A stretch of 64,000 nucleotides of DNA from Branchipolynoe longqiensis (lineage: Eukaryota; Annelida; Polychaeta; Phyllodocida; Polynoidae): positions 131,260,424 to 131,324,423 of the forward strand of contig CM059187.1 in the NCBI GenBank assembly GCA_030323885.1, given 5' to 3'. This document shows, piece by piece, positions 43,621-54,965 of the stretch (its first letter is position 1; each line of letters starts with the position of its first letter). A program made the translations under genes and the position numbers. The notes under the pieces were generated by a model. The model made no database searches and was not told where the DNA came from. It saw only the letters and a program-made list of their open reading frames with translations.

Positions 43621-44415
43621 AAGCTGAACAGGGGTGGTGAGGCGATGAGTACAGATAACTACCAAACACATCTCGCATTGTTGCCAACGGCTGATAGCAA
43701 GCTCTGTGAATCAGGGCATTGGCGTACAACTAAACACTAAACACTAAACCCCATGCTCTCTAACTTCTAAGACTCCCGATGCCAGCTCCATCTCCATCTG
43801 CTAAAACCAGCGACCTGGTTATTCCACTTCAACTCATAACCGCATAACTAACAGGCGCGCCGGATGGGATTCCCTCAGCGCTGACCTTCCAAGTGGAACA
43901 ACACAGTGTCGGAGGCGGCCATTTTGCGAAGCCGTGAATAAGCGTTGCCTTTGGCTTAGGGACTTGGCTCGGGCCGCAAAGGAATCACGGCCAAGATGGA
44001 GGCTATCAGTTTCCTCTGGGCTTCTTGTTGAGGGTTGGCGGAGATAGCTGTCGTTAGGCTTTTTTTTCTCTTCTTTTCTTCTTCATTTTCTTGGCCAGGT
44101 GCAACGGATGCCAGGAGCCTTTGAACCAGCGGTATTAGGGTGAAGCTTGATGTGGATATATGAAAGGAGGAGGCCGCCACATATGTTGCCTGAACTCCCC
44201 CAAGGGCTCCCATGTGTGCGTCCAAGTTTCGCGCAACTCTTCCGCTTCCTCCCTCGACACCTGGCATCCCCCACCATGTAGGCGCAACTTCTTGCACCCA
44301 TGAGTTTGGCCGTGCCTTCTTTGTCTATGTTTCCATTTGATCATCTCTCATAAGCCACTTTTGATTCATACTGTATGGATCATCGCACTCCCATACAATA
44401 TTTATTCATTTGTTA
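43621..44415. other. Unassigned DNA
   Basis: A pyrimidine tract followed by CAG (44060-44098, plus) resembles a 3' splice site, but all frames after it close within about 60 bp. Minus frames 43956-44344 have no recognised motif. Confidence 0.35.
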
Positions 44416-44420
44416 ATTGA

Positions 44421-44783
44421 CAATTCAACCAACGCAAGACAAGTACAGTATAAAGTGGCATTTATTCTTACTATTTCATTGTTACATTTAAGCCATGAGA
44501 TGATTGATGTATTAAGATTTCGAGGATTTCAAGCACGTAGCTCTATGAATGTCACTTGTAGTTTGGGTGGGTGGGACGGCAAATCCAAAGGAGAGAACAT
44601 GTCCTGTCGATTGAAATGCTCTGGTCGAAGTGTCTATAATGAAACTGGGTCACATCTCGTTATGCAAACTTACAGAAGATGGCGCCACAGTCGGAGCATT
44701 ATTAGTTAAGAAAGACATTATAGATGGCGCCAGTAGTCGCCTACATATTAAGTATGTACTTTTTCTTGCGGGTTAAATTACCC
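44421..44783 (+). mobile_element. TIR element M4, copy 3
   Basis: CAATTCAACCAACGCAAGAC start and CTTGCGGGTTAAATTACCC end; internal GTGGCATTTATTC, GGAGAGAACATGTCCTGTCG and AGATGGCGCCACAGTCGG match copy 2. Confidence 0.8.
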
Positions 44784-44939
44784 ATGTTGAAATCAACATC
44801 GAAATGTGATGCTGTATTTCTTTTGGTTTAAATGTGGTTGAATCATGTTAAAATTGACTTGGAGATAATGTCTGGCAACAGCATAGTAAGGACCGACTCC
44901 GAGACCAATATGTTAAGGTCGTCAGGAAATTGCCAATAA

Positions 44940-45250
44940 AATGGATGTGTTTGTAAGTATGTTTATTCTGCTGACAACATTTTTCTTTGGCAGTGCCGAA
45001 GGACTGGTCTTCCAGCCATTTTCAAATCGGGATTATTTACGCAAATATGTTATATAGAGTAAGGCATATATATATCTTATAAGGTGAGCTAACAATAACT
45101 GGTGAGTACACCATGTGCAGCATATAGCATAATATAATTATGATAACTAGTCAAAGTTCCACATCAATATGGCAACAGTAGTGACATATGACTATATCGA
45201 TATTAGTCAGATCAATGTGAGTATGTTCATGGTATTTACAATTGCATTTC
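44940..45250. mobile_element. Dispersed repeat R2, copy 2
   Basis: GGCAGTGCCGAAGGACTGGT, TATATAGAGTAAGGCATATA, CACCATGTGCAGCATATAGC and AGTCAGATCAATGTGAGT follow the order of 32345-32570. One hairpin arm is missing. Confidence 0.6.
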
Positions 45251-46270
45251 GATGAGTAAGTAAAGTGAATAAAAGAGTCTTATAGCGAATCGGCGCTAAA
45301 TGGCTTAGCACTAAGCTGAGTATACCTATATATATATATGAGGAGTTCAGACACAAAATCATGTAAACACCGATCCCAAAATTGAGCTACATATTGCAGT
45401 CAAACCTTCCGAAAGTTCAATTTTTACATTCGTATTTTTCTGGTCATTATTCCATAACGATTCCATCACAAGATAAGTGGAAGTAGTGAACAATAAAATT
45501 ACCCTCAGGGAAAAATCTGTTATTATAATTAAATTTCTGGATTGGCAAGGATCTGCCTCTGAACCCTTCTTAAATATATATCTACAAATATATATCTATA
45601 TATATATATATATATGGACAAATTCCTCCAGTGTTTGTGGCGCGAGGGGGGGCCACCCATATACAACCCTCCGACAGCTGGGTAATCGTGGTTGGGGTGT
45701 GTGTGTGTAGAGGTGGGGATGAAGGGGTCGATGCGGGTGAAATGGCACCCCCCCCCCCCCCCCACAAGCGCCGGCCACTACTAGGTAGCGTAAGAGAGAG
45801 AGTGACAAAAAGCCGTGACAAACAGTCCTCATAATTTAATGCTTCCATTAAGTGGGCACCGACTCCAGGCGTGGGCGCCAACCACCGGACACTGGGCGCC
45901 ACACGGCTAAGAGCCCGGGTACCCAGCATTGCGGCAACACCTCATTATAAGCAGGGCTCAGCGTCGCGCAGTTGAAAGCCTCTTGTAGTCCGCCAGCACT
46001 TCCCCTACACCAGATGCATGTGTGTGTCTTTTTAAAGCCCACACACATGCATTATGTGCTATATAATGTAGTATGGGTATATACATAAAAAATAATCCAT
46101 AATGTTTGTTGGTGTCCTTGTCGGGACAACTCTCGCTTCCCAACACCCCTCATTCTCTGCAAGGCCCTCTGGAACCGAACACGCTCTCCTTTTCCCCCTC
46201 CTGGGAACCAAATCAAACGGCCTCTCTCCACTCACTTACAACTTTTAGTGACTTTTGAGGTTAAAGACTT
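45251..46270. other. Unassigned DNA with TA run and C-run
   Basis: (TA)n at about 45583-45616 and a C-run at 45748-45763. Overlapping frames on both strands have no motif. Confidence 0.4.
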
Positions 46271-46293
46271 AATCATCATCATCATCATCATCC
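46271..46293. repeat. (ATC)n microsatellite
   Basis: Seven consecutive ATC units. Confidence 0.95.
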
Positions 46294-47202
46294 TGTCAGT
46301 CACGATGTGACAACAGCTGCTTTCATTACTTAACCGCCGCTTTGTGCGGTTGTACATTTCATAAAAGCTGCTTGCAAAGTGTTGAAGTGCTCTTGGCTTT
46401 TGCAAGTTACTAGCAGCACTCTCTCAGGGAGCAAATAGAGGTCTCACACCAGCAAAAACATGTCAAGACAGGCGCAAACTATTTGTCCCTGCAGTGGCTG
46501 GTCGGGAGATGTTGGGAGTTCCATTCATCACCGCCCTTAATGCTGCCACGATAACATGGTTTTCTGTTAGGGTTTGACCCCTTAGTCTTTGATTCTATCA
46601 AGAACCAGAACTTGTACCACAATCCAGTGGTTTACAACTTTTCAAGGTAGGGGCATCAAACTCCTTGAGGTATTTTAGCACGTAAGGTATCCGAGGTACT
46701 GCATTACCCGCATACCAATCATAGTTAGAGATATATGTAAGATATATAGTTGTGTTCCTCCTACAATGAATCCCCCTTCCCCGATATGACTTATCAAAAT
46801 CAAGCCTCAAGATGAATTAGAATAACCACACCAATTCTGTCGCCTAGTCTGCCAATGTCCCAACAATTTCCAGCTGAGTGTAACACGTTTTTGCACTGAT
46901 GAGGGTTTCCGCAGTAAAAGGCTCGCGTCTCAGCCTCCTCGTCTATGTTGTGCCGATTATAATTCATGCCCATTCAGTCAACTCCACCTGGCGCAACTCG
47001 TGCGGCGGGCTTTTAGGTGGCGGCGTTGACACGTTGAGTTGGTAATCCATTGGTAGCCCTCAGGCGTAGCGAGCTGTGCCGAGCTGTTCAGACCTGCTCA
47101 TACCTGCTCGGCCCACCTCGGCGCTGTTCGGAGCTGATCGGGACTGCTCAGACAGGCTATTGGGTAGGCTTCCCCCACCCCTTTCCCGGCTCCCTCCCTC
47201 AG
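46294..47202. other. Unassigned DNA
   Basis: A degenerate GCTGTTCAGACCTGCTCATA-like repetition at 47070-47150. Nothing else recognised. Confidence 0.35.
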
Positions 47203-47277
47203 TCCAATCCTCGAGTTTGACAGAGAGTGCTGCCAAAGGCACAGGACCGGTTACAGTAAGTCAGTCTCGCCGACATA
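47203..47277 (+). other. Weak exon candidate
   Basis: A strong pyrimidine tract and CAG (CCGGCTCCCTCCCTCAG) precede an open stretch (QSSSLTESAAKGTGPVT in the only long frame) followed by two possible 5' splice sites, ACA|GTAAGT at 47255 and ATA|GTAAGT at 47277. Using the second gives a symmetric 75-bp exon. The short length and the A at -1 of both donors keep confidence low. Function unknown. Confidence 0.25.
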
Positions 47278-47701
47278 GTAAGTAAGAGTAGCTGAGTTGC
47301 TCCATCACGGAAAAGCCGTCAGACAATCGTCATTGGAAGTCGAGTGCTTTTAGAAGTGAAATGCTTAAATTGGCAGTCATTAAAAAAGATATATATCCTC
47401 CAGATACCCCAAGCTCACGCAATCTGCATCTATGTAGGGTCAACCCGTGTTAATCCAAACTACTTTATTCGCAACATCCAATGTCAGATTCGTGAGATCG
47501 TCATATACACAATCTTTTTAGAGGGATAACATGAAGAGTGGAAATCTATTCTACGGATCTTTTAGCCGGAACTGTAAAATGTCCTAATTAAATCCCATCA
47601 GTCTAGAATGTACAAACGAGTTAGGTATGTGCGATAATATAGGCACAACAAGGATAGTTGAAGCCTGACTTCCGGCATTTATCCACGATTCCCTGAGAGT
47701 G

Positions 47702-47952
47702 CTAATCCAATGGGGGAAAATTCATCGTCAGTGTAATAATCTGGACTTGATTTCTGCGGGTTTCCTGCTGTGGACCACTTTCATCCCTGAATATTTCAAA
47801 TGGATAAGTGTGCTTCCTGTGTAGATCTATCGCTGTAGCAGCCATCTCCAACAGCCGTGTGCCCTGCGTGTACGTGCCAGCACACAGTCTGTCAGCAGCT
47901 ATCATTACAGCAGGGTCGAGGCTATTAATCTGCTTGTCGTAATTAATGTAGG
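47702..47952 (-). other. Weak terminal-exon candidate
   Basis: The minus strand after a long C/A-rich tract and CTCACAAG is open for 84 codons to a TAG at 47702-47704, with an ordinary amino-acid mix (NSLDPAVMIAADRLCAG, later LLEMAATAIDLHRKHTYPF). No internal 5' splice site of quality is seen, so it would be a last coding exon; no nearby poly(A) signal is obvious. I do not recognise the protein. A chance frame is equally possible. Confidence 0.25.
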
Positions 47953-48590
47953 CTTGTGAGTTGAGAAGTCGGTGGGGGTATGTGTGGTGAGGGTGGGGGT
48001 GGGGGTTGGTGTGGGGAGGTGCAGAACCGATAACGCTGAGTGATTGCCCACTCCATATGGGACGGCGCGACAATATACAGACGCAGGGCGGTCATGTGGC
48101 TGTCCCACTTCCGGTTGTGGCCGTTGACGATCAGTCCTGGCTCCCCTCATGCCAACGTAGAGATGCCTGATCCGGCATCAGCGCCACCACCAACGTAACG
48201 GCCGTCATGAGAACAAATAACTAAGAACCGCCAATACCACCTTCAGTATCCAATGTCATTAGCACATCCACTACCAACGGTACTGTTGTCAGGAAACTAA
48301 TTAGCACCCATTGAAACACACAAGCGTCATAACAAAAACCACAACCACATCTGGTGGTATGGCACCCTATCTACCACAACCACTAAGACAACTATCACTA
48401 TACTGTCACTAATCCTTTCTAGAAAACAGACAATTATAACCACTACCAACAGGACAGTTTTCATCACCACTAGCAACACGATCTTGAACCCATGAAGTAT
48501 ATATCCTCCTGTCATGGGCGGTGGTTTTGAAGACGGAAAACATTGCCAGAAAACATAGAGCGTTTTGCCATTTCTGGGCCATCGTCCAAT
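47953..48590. other. Unassigned DNA
   Basis: GTGGGGGTGGGGGTTGG simple sequence at 47970-48010 and ACC/CAC-rich DNA at 48180-48480. Open frames without support. Confidence 0.4.
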
Positions 48591-48594
48591 CTAT

Positions 48595-49005
48595 TAGGGA
48601 ATCTAGACTGCAGTCACCCTATTCACGCTTACCTTTCCTAGTGATTACTTGCCTGAGAGGTAACCTTTCACTACTACACTTGTACCCCCTGAAATCGTTA
48701 ATCTTTTTAATATATCAGCAATATACTTACATTGGCAATCTTTTTAATATATTAGCAATATAGTATAGGTTTGATAATCATACATCACCTATTGTATCCA
48801 GGTTCCTCCCTACAATAATCAATGTGATGAAAGTTATCTTGGCAAATTTGAAACATGGTACCTAAAGCATGAGTCAAGCTCACACTTCTTGGTAATCCTC
48901 CTTTAACGTATCTAGCTTCCCTGATGCAATCATCCTAGCCACGTGTGTGCTTTGGTGCCTATGAGGTCACTGCAACCTAGTACTCTACACTCGCTAAAAT
49001 AATTA
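48595..49005 (-). mobile_element. S2 dimer, diverged copy
   Basis: Unit 1 remains only in part (GATTACTTGCCTGAGAGGT, CTACACTTGTACCCCCTG). The linker and a second unit follow (48828-49005) with TATCTAGCTTCCCTGATGCA and TGCCTATGAGGTCACTGCA. The order unit-linker-unit matches 40616-41117. Confidence 0.6.
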
Positions 49006-49019
49006 TCACTACAATTTTC

Positions 49020-49210
49020 ATGTGGACATTCAGCAGCACCCGACAACGCCCATCACCACGCATATTAGGACCAATGAAGCCACGCTCAAATCCACTAGGA
49101 GAACCATCCCAAGCACCCACAAAAACCACCAATACAGCCATAGCTACCACAAGAGCAGCGCCTCCACGAGTAGTACCTCAAGGGCAACTATCATTACCGC
49201 CGCTTTGACA
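49020..49210. repeat. ACC/CAA-rich simple sequence
   Basis: Degenerate CCACCA, CACAA and CATCAC motifs; a similar stretch resumes at 49555-49920. It brackets the LINE fragment. Confidence 0.6.
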
Positions 49211-49224
49211 TGTGCCTGTCTTGA

Positions 49225-49553
49225 CATGTGGTAGAAATACTCGGACGAACGGGGCTGCCCTCTATGGAACATCTTCTGATCAAAAAGAATCTCCGGTGGA
49301 CTGGACACCTCATGAGGATGTCATCAGACAGGCTACCAAAGCAGATCCTCTATTCTCAACTGTCTTCTGGCTACAGAAAGAGAGGGCCCCCTCATCTCCG
49401 GTTCAAGGATGCCATCAAGAGAAACCTGAAGCTGAGAGACATTAAGACCGACTCATGGACGCAACTCTCACAGCAGAGAGCTAAATGGAGAGTGGCAGTC
49501 AAGTAATGAAGGCAGTCTTTGTCGCATCGCGACTGGCAGCATGATGATGATGA
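49225..49553 (+). mobile_element. LINE C-terminus (RT 3' end), family La
   Basis: The frame ending at a stop at 49504-49506 encodes the conserved end of a non-LTR reverse transcriptase: ILGRTGLPSMEHLLIKKNLR, RWTGHLMRMSSDRLPKQIL, then RFKDAIKRNLKLRDIKTDSW and a terminal WRVAVK. The RWTGHLMRM-DRLPKQ block is characteristic of the C-terminal extension of many invertebrate LINE proteins. It is 5' truncated and has no catalytic domain. The 3' end is a short untranslated stretch and a (GAT)n tail. Confidence 0.88.
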
Positions 49554-49554
49554 T

Positions 49555-49920
49555 TTCTACCATGCACCAATACCACCAAGGCAACTATCACTACCACCAC
49601 TTTGATGACCATTACCTCTACCACCGAAGCCAGTAATCACTACCACACCAACAGCATCACCACGACTACTACCACGGCAACCATCATTTTCCACGACTTT
49701 GTCAATCATTACCATTACCACTCACCAAAACCACGGAGACAGCAAACCCTACCACACCAACAGCATCACCACTAGCATTACGAAGATAACCATCATCACC
49801 ACCAGTTGGACAAATATCAATAAAACCATCCCCAAAAGAAACATCACCAAGACACCCATCTCCAATAAATCCATTGTCACTGCATCCAGAGTACCAACAC
49901 CACCAATGAAACACCCACCA
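49555..49920. repeat. ACC/ATC-rich simple sequence
   Basis: Degenerate ACCACC, CATCACC and ACCATC motifs; the 162-codon frame 49699-50187 crosses it and the following C-rich DNA and is not believed. Confidence 0.7.
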
Positions 49921-50725
49921 GCTGCAGTATCACAACTAAATCAGCAATACCTCCTTACCACAGGACACCATCTCCTACCAACGCCGCCCCTACCTCCCAT
50001 CCCGTACATATCCACAACCACCGGGCCCCGACTGCCGGCACACAGCCACATTCCCGGCACCATCTCCCTTTCCCCCCTCCTAGTGCCAGCTCAGCATCTC
50101 CTCCCCCCCCCCCGTCCCCCTTCGCCCCCGCCTCCTCCCCCCCCCCTCCTGGCTCTCTCGCCAATATTGGGCGTCCCTTATGAATGACACCATTATACGG
50201 CGATATGCTCAAATCAACCGCGAGAGAAATGCCGGCGCCCTCTGAGAGGCAGCCGAGCTTGTGTCGCGCTGATAGCGGGCGCCGCGAGGTGACGCCTTAA
50301 GGGACTTGGCTGGCTGTCGGTGGGGGTGGGGGTGGGGGAGTGTGACTGTGTGTGGAGGGGTGGGAGGGGTTGTATGTCGCGCCGCGTCGATCGACTAGTG
50401 TCCTTTTGTACTAACACATTTGCGGCCGTAACCAAGTAACGCGCTAGGACATAGATGTCGTCTGCAGTGTCTAGCGGATGTCCCGCGCAGGCGCAGACGC
50501 ACACTTTGATGGGTCATACGCCCCACGCTGCCCCTAGTGTGTTTGTTAAAAGGCCCCGGTCCGGCTATAATGTTGACTCTGGTGTCAGTCAGGTTGTTGT
50601 GTCGGTCGATGCAGCGATTGTATCCCGACCCGGGACGGCCGTCGCACCAAACCAGAGTAGACTTTCAAACCACAAAGTTGGCCAATTAATAATTATTCCA
50701 TTTGTTTTGCACCCACACACCGTCC
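49921..50725. other. Unassigned DNA with C-runs
   Basis: C-runs at 50100-50150. Overlapping frames at 50214-50504 (minus) and 50455-50739 (plus) are codon-like in parts but have no motif or good splice sites. Confidence 0.35.
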
Positions 50726-50985
50726 GCTCGCCCAGTTAGCTCAGATTCAGGATAATGTGACTGAGTGGAATATCAGGTCATGGTGCCAGCAGTACTATAA
50801 AATCACCATGATTGAGTGGAGCAGTACTATAAAAGTGGAGCAGTACTATAACATCAGTGGAGCAGTACTATAAAATGTAGAGCAGTACTATAAAATCACC
50901 ATGATTGAGCTGTGTTACAAGTCGGTACCCGACTTTATATGAGCTTAGATGCTACCAGGACGTAAAACTCCACCAACCAACCAAG
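50726..50985 (+). mobile_element. SINE S1 with internal tandem expansion
   Basis: CCAGTTAGCTCAGATTCAGG begins mid-body, so the head is missing. AGCAGTACTATAAAA (normally once per S1) occurs five times between 50787 and 50896. The tail ends CGTAAAACTCCACCAACCAA. Confidence 0.85.
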
Positions 50986-51814
50986 CAATCTTGTCCTAAA
51001 CCAAAGATAACCCTTACTTCAACCACATTGGAGCTATTTAGTGAATCCAAACCTTTCACGATCTTACAACGAAGAAAATACCCACTAAACTATGCATATG
51101 TGTTATATTACGCGAATCAAAATGGACAAATAAAATCGAGAATGGATGTACTTGAGCTTACCATATTTAGTTCATGGTGAGAAAGTTAGGTGGTTTCATA
51201 GCAAGTAGGGCTCACCGACTGGGGTTACGGGCGCTGATGGAGCCACGCCATGGGTTATTAATCATATTTATCTGCATTACCCCTGTGTTTTATAGCCAGT
51301 CCTTATGGCACTGCATCAAAGCCCGCCTCCTGTCGCGCTGCTCCTCCACGTGTGGGCGTCACTCCCGGGTCCTTGTGAACAGCGGCAATTGACTAACCAC
51401 TAACCGTGTGCGGTAATGCCCGGAGTATGTCAACACCTCCGATTGGAGATTGACTGACCACGGCGTTGTATTATCACACCCACCTGGTCATTAGAAACAA
51501 TAGGAATTAACTAATGATAGATGTATACATGTTGACTTACTAACACAAACATATCTCAACTAACACCGAAATCTTACTGCGTACAGAACAACGACATGAA
51601 TAAAAGAGTATCTGATCACATTGAACTAAGACTATGTGAAGGTCTTAGAATAAACTGAATTGGACATCCGAAAGCAATAACTAAAACCTTTTATGTAAAT
51701 GTGACATGATTTAATGTACCTCATTTCATTAGTTATTGCATCGTGTACAATTTAATTTAAGAATTTACTTCACACTTCAATGTATATGTAAACAAATGAA
51801 AGTTGGGTAAATAC
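50986..51814. other. Unassigned DNA
   Basis: No shared repeat or exon-like signal; frames 50905-51392 have no motif. Confidence 0.4.
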
Positions 51815-51975
51815 CTAGCTACCTGTAACACTTCCGGTCGGAAGACCAGTGCTTCGGCAATGACACAAGATATATATGATTACCATTAATTTACCAACAA
51901 ATAACAGATGTGCGGTAATATATATGTATGCATATATACATGTATGAATATAATCTATATATATATATATATATT
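51815..51975. mobile_element. R2 fragment followed by a TA run
   Basis: CACTTCCGGTCGGAAGACCA and GTGCTTCGGCAATGACAC match one R2 hairpin arm. A (TA)n run lies at 51955-51975. Confidence 0.45.
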
Positions 51976-52286
51976 CAGCATTACCTACCAGGGTCCCCTT
52001 GAACAGCTGTGACTCATCATATAGGGTAATCATATGGTGCTACGTATTGATGGTCATTGGGAAGAACATCGATTTACTAGGGCAATATCTGTAGTATAAC
52101 CCACGCAAGGTCAATATTAATTTACTGGCCATGGATGATGATATCTGCAGCATTCCACATCCAGGGTCCTTTTAAACAAATGTGATTGACCAGACATGTA
52201 GCATTACACAGCATTGCCTAACTGTGCGTATTACCAATTGCCTAACTGTGCGTGTTAATATATGTTGTCATTACATAGATGAATCG

Positions 52287-52537
52287 ATGTCCTGGCAACA
52301 TCTAACGTCATATCAGGATGGGTACCCACTTGGAGCAACGCACACTCATAGCAACCATTTAGGCCTGCCCCACAGGGAGACCAAACCATCAGCTCCATGA
52401 CCTGATATCCTACTCAGCCACATTATCCTAAAACTGAGCCAATCAGTCCATGCCCAAGCCTAATAATGCCAAGTACCTGGCTAGGAAGCGAGACGTATCA
52501 AATTTTAAGCCATTGGTTTGACTCGGCCAGTGTTTGT
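52287..52537 (-). mobile_element. SINE S1, head truncated
   Basis: GTCCTGGCAACATCTAACGT through CCATTGGTTTGACTCGGCC; the tRNA-like head is not present. Confidence 0.8.
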
Positions 52538-52763
52538 ATGTCACTACATGGTGAATCTTGGCTGAAGTACAACCTGACCGAGCCCATCCCTCTCCAGGTC
52601 GATCAGATGGCCTTTGAGTTTCTGAAACTCTTGTGCCCATCCGGCCCTTGTCTTTGTACCATGAACATGTCCGTCCACTGATGCCATGTTGACACTAGCT
52701 ATTTAACCTATAGCAATAATCTCCTCAGAATGATGAAGAGATATATAGATATTCTCTTCCATC

Positions 52764-52984
52764 AGGTCTGGCCAAAATCATCATGCAAGATACAGTGAAA
52801 TGGAGAAGTAACCAAGGGAAACAAAAGAAGGGGTGGGAAAACGACATCAGATAAAGGTCAGGCTTGGAGCTCGGCATGTGTTAGAGCGTTGTGGAGAACA
52901 GGAAGACATTGGAGACAATTGGTTGCAAAGTCATTTGTGGTGCCGCAATGACCTTCATGGTTAAGGGTTTGATGATCCTGATCT
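52764..52984 (+). mobile_element. LINE C-terminus, family Lb, decayed
   Basis: Frames read GLAKIIMQDTVKWRSNQGKQ, KGWENDIR, SGLELGM, then WRQLVAKSFVVPQ with a stop and frameshifts between. This block, with its terminal LVAKS-VVPQ, is a C-terminal signature of a widespread invertebrate LINE. Only the last 70 or so codons remain and it is a pseudogene. It ends exactly where the tail of the oppositely oriented LINE begins. Confidence 0.75.
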
Positions 52985-53790
52985 TCAATCAATCAATCAA
53001 TAGTTCCGTCCTCTAGTCGAGGGTTGGATGCAATGGTTCTCCACTTGTCCCAATGGTGTGCTGTTCTGATAGACTGTGAATAATTCAAGCCTGTCCACTG
53101 TGAAATATTTGTAAACCATGATGTTCTTGGTCTCCCTCTCCCTCGGCTGCTATTCACCTTCCCTTCCAACAATGTACGGTATATTGAACTCTGATGAATT
53201 ATGTGGCCAAAATAAATAAGTTTCTTTGTCTGTATAGTGGCAAACAAGCTTTTCTTATTTTTAATTTTTCTGAGAACTTCTTTGTTGGTGATCTTCTTAG
53301 TCCATGATATATTCATCATCCTTTGATAAGTCCACATCTCAAATGCTGCTAAACATTTGTACATTTTCTTAGAGATTGTCCATGTCTCAGCCCCATACAT
53401 TAGAGTAGACCACACATAACACTGAAGAATACACTTCCTTGTTTGTATTAATATCTTACTTGATGTTAACACTCTATACATTTTGGAGAATGTTGTTCGG
53501 GCTATTGTTATCCTTCTTTTAATTTCTTCCTCACATCTCCCATCATTTGTAATCTTTTGTCCGAGATATATGAATTCGGATACTTGTTCTATGTTTGTGC
53601 CATCTATGGTTATATTGATATTTGGTTTATCTGTCTTTTTACTTTTAACCATTGTTTTGGTCTTCCTGGCATTCATCTTTATGTTGATCATCCTGATCTT
53701 AATATATGCGATATTGCACACATTATTCTTGTAAGCAACTCTGATTATGAGACAGCGTGCAGCAACACACATAGCATTACCAGCATAGGA
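52985..53790 (-). mobile_element. LINE RT C-terminal half, family Lc, open
   Basis: A minus frame (53772 to the stop at 52993-52995) of 259 codons stays open. It covers the region after the RT palm: MNARKTKTMV, SEFIYLGQKITNDGRCEEEI, the C-terminal core STLMYGAETWTI and AFEMWTYQRMMNISWT, then KLIYFGHIIHQSSIYRTLLE, RGRGRPRTSW and WRTIASNPRLEDGTID. The YxDD motif lies upstream and is absent, so the copy is 5' truncated. Lack of stops suggests a fairly young insertion. The 3' end is a (TTGA)n tail (plus strand TTCAATCAATCAATCAA), as in LINEs that end in short tandem repeats. Confidence 0.9.
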
Positions 53791-54418
53791 CGCTTCAGAA
53801 AACCACCTATTGCTTAATATCTGCCGTGCTGCATACCTATGGCTCCAGTCAATAACACTGAATGGCTGTCTTTATGTCTCGTAATACCAGCAGTTTTACA
53901 CACCAGAATCACTGCGCGATCCTAACTTTAGTTTCAACCCACTGTTATAGTCAATATATGGTTTGAAGTAATCTGAAGTGGAGGCGCACACATTTGTAGG
54001 ATTGGTGGGAATACACTTGGCAGCTCTCAATAATGGAAGTGATCTCTTTGCTCAAAAGAGCATATGTCTGTGTACGATAGATCACATTCTACATATATTA
54101 TATCTCCAAAAAGACATTTATAATATATATGCACTCAATATATCGAGCTCAGGGTCGCCATCCTGTGATGCTTGTCATAGGCTTGAATTCCTATTCAGGT
54201 TATGGAATACCCGGCAGCTCAATTAAACCCCTCTCCGTCACCACCTAAAAGACAATTCAAACATGATAATAGCCTTCCTATATCTCCCTGTAGGATCAAA
54301 TTGTTCCCAGTTCGAAATGATATATACTGTGTGTTATATAGCACTATGTAAGAGTAAATACAATTACTGTTAAGTAAGAGGTATACACCATCGATACTTT
54401 TTGTACTTAGCCTCCCAT
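53791..54418. other. Unassigned AT-rich DNA
   Basis: No shared repeat or exon-like signal seen. Confidence 0.4.
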
Positions 54419-54965
54419 TGTGATGTAGACGTCTGACACATTGGTCGTAATGCTCGCAGGGAAGGAAGAGACCCTCCCCCCTCCTCTGTCCCGCCGTCCC
54501 CAGGCTTTCTCACCTTCCCTGCCACCCCGCTCTCAGTTTTCTCCCGCCCTCAGTTCTCGCTCTCTCAGCTTTCTCCTCGCCCCTCCTCCCTGCCCGCCGA
54601 CTTTCTCACCTCCCCCGCCCTCACGCCTCCCCGCTCCTTCCCTTATAAGGCCGCCCGTCGGCCTCCTTCAGCCACTCGCCTCCCAGCCGTCCTCCCTACA
54701 CAAGCTCCTTTTTCTCCACCCACCCACCCAACTCTCCCCACCTGCTAGTGGAGGGCTCTTCGGCGCCCCTCACCCGACATTTCAAGCTCCCCCGAGCTCA
54801 CTTACTCTGACATTACCTCTGCTCCTCATGAGCCCCTGTTTATTGCCTTGCTTTTACCGCTTTGCCCTGTTGTACATATTTGCTTATTTTCGGTCTGAGG
54901 TGTTAAATAAAGCGCCTCCTTTCCCACCCCCGCCTTGCTTTCTTCCTTGTCGCGCATCAGATACA
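54419..54965 (+). promoter_or_regulatory. Possible solo LTR or TATA-Inr/poly(A) cassette
   Basis: Pyrimidine-rich DNA contains TTCCCTTATAAGGCCG (TATA box, 54639-54653), an initiator-like TTCAGCCACTC about 25 bp later, and AATAAA at 54906 followed by another pyrimidine-rich stretch. That order (U3 with TATA, R with AATAAA, U5) is LTR-like, with candidate ends TGATGTAGAC and GCGCATCA. No target duplication or second copy is found. The 185-codon frame across it is proline/serine-rich and not believed. Confidence 0.35.

Noticed and set aside
42685..43671. 328-codon minus-strand proline-rich frame
   Set aside because: It lies in G-rich low-complexity DNA where stops are rare; composition is skewed and no motif is seen.
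44099..44160. Exon after the pyrimidine tract and CAG at 44060-44098
   Set aside because: All three frames close within about 60 bp and no 5' splice site follows.
49699..50187. 162-codon plus frame
   Set aside because: ACC/ATC simple sequence followed by C-runs; low-complexity Thr/Pro-rich translation.
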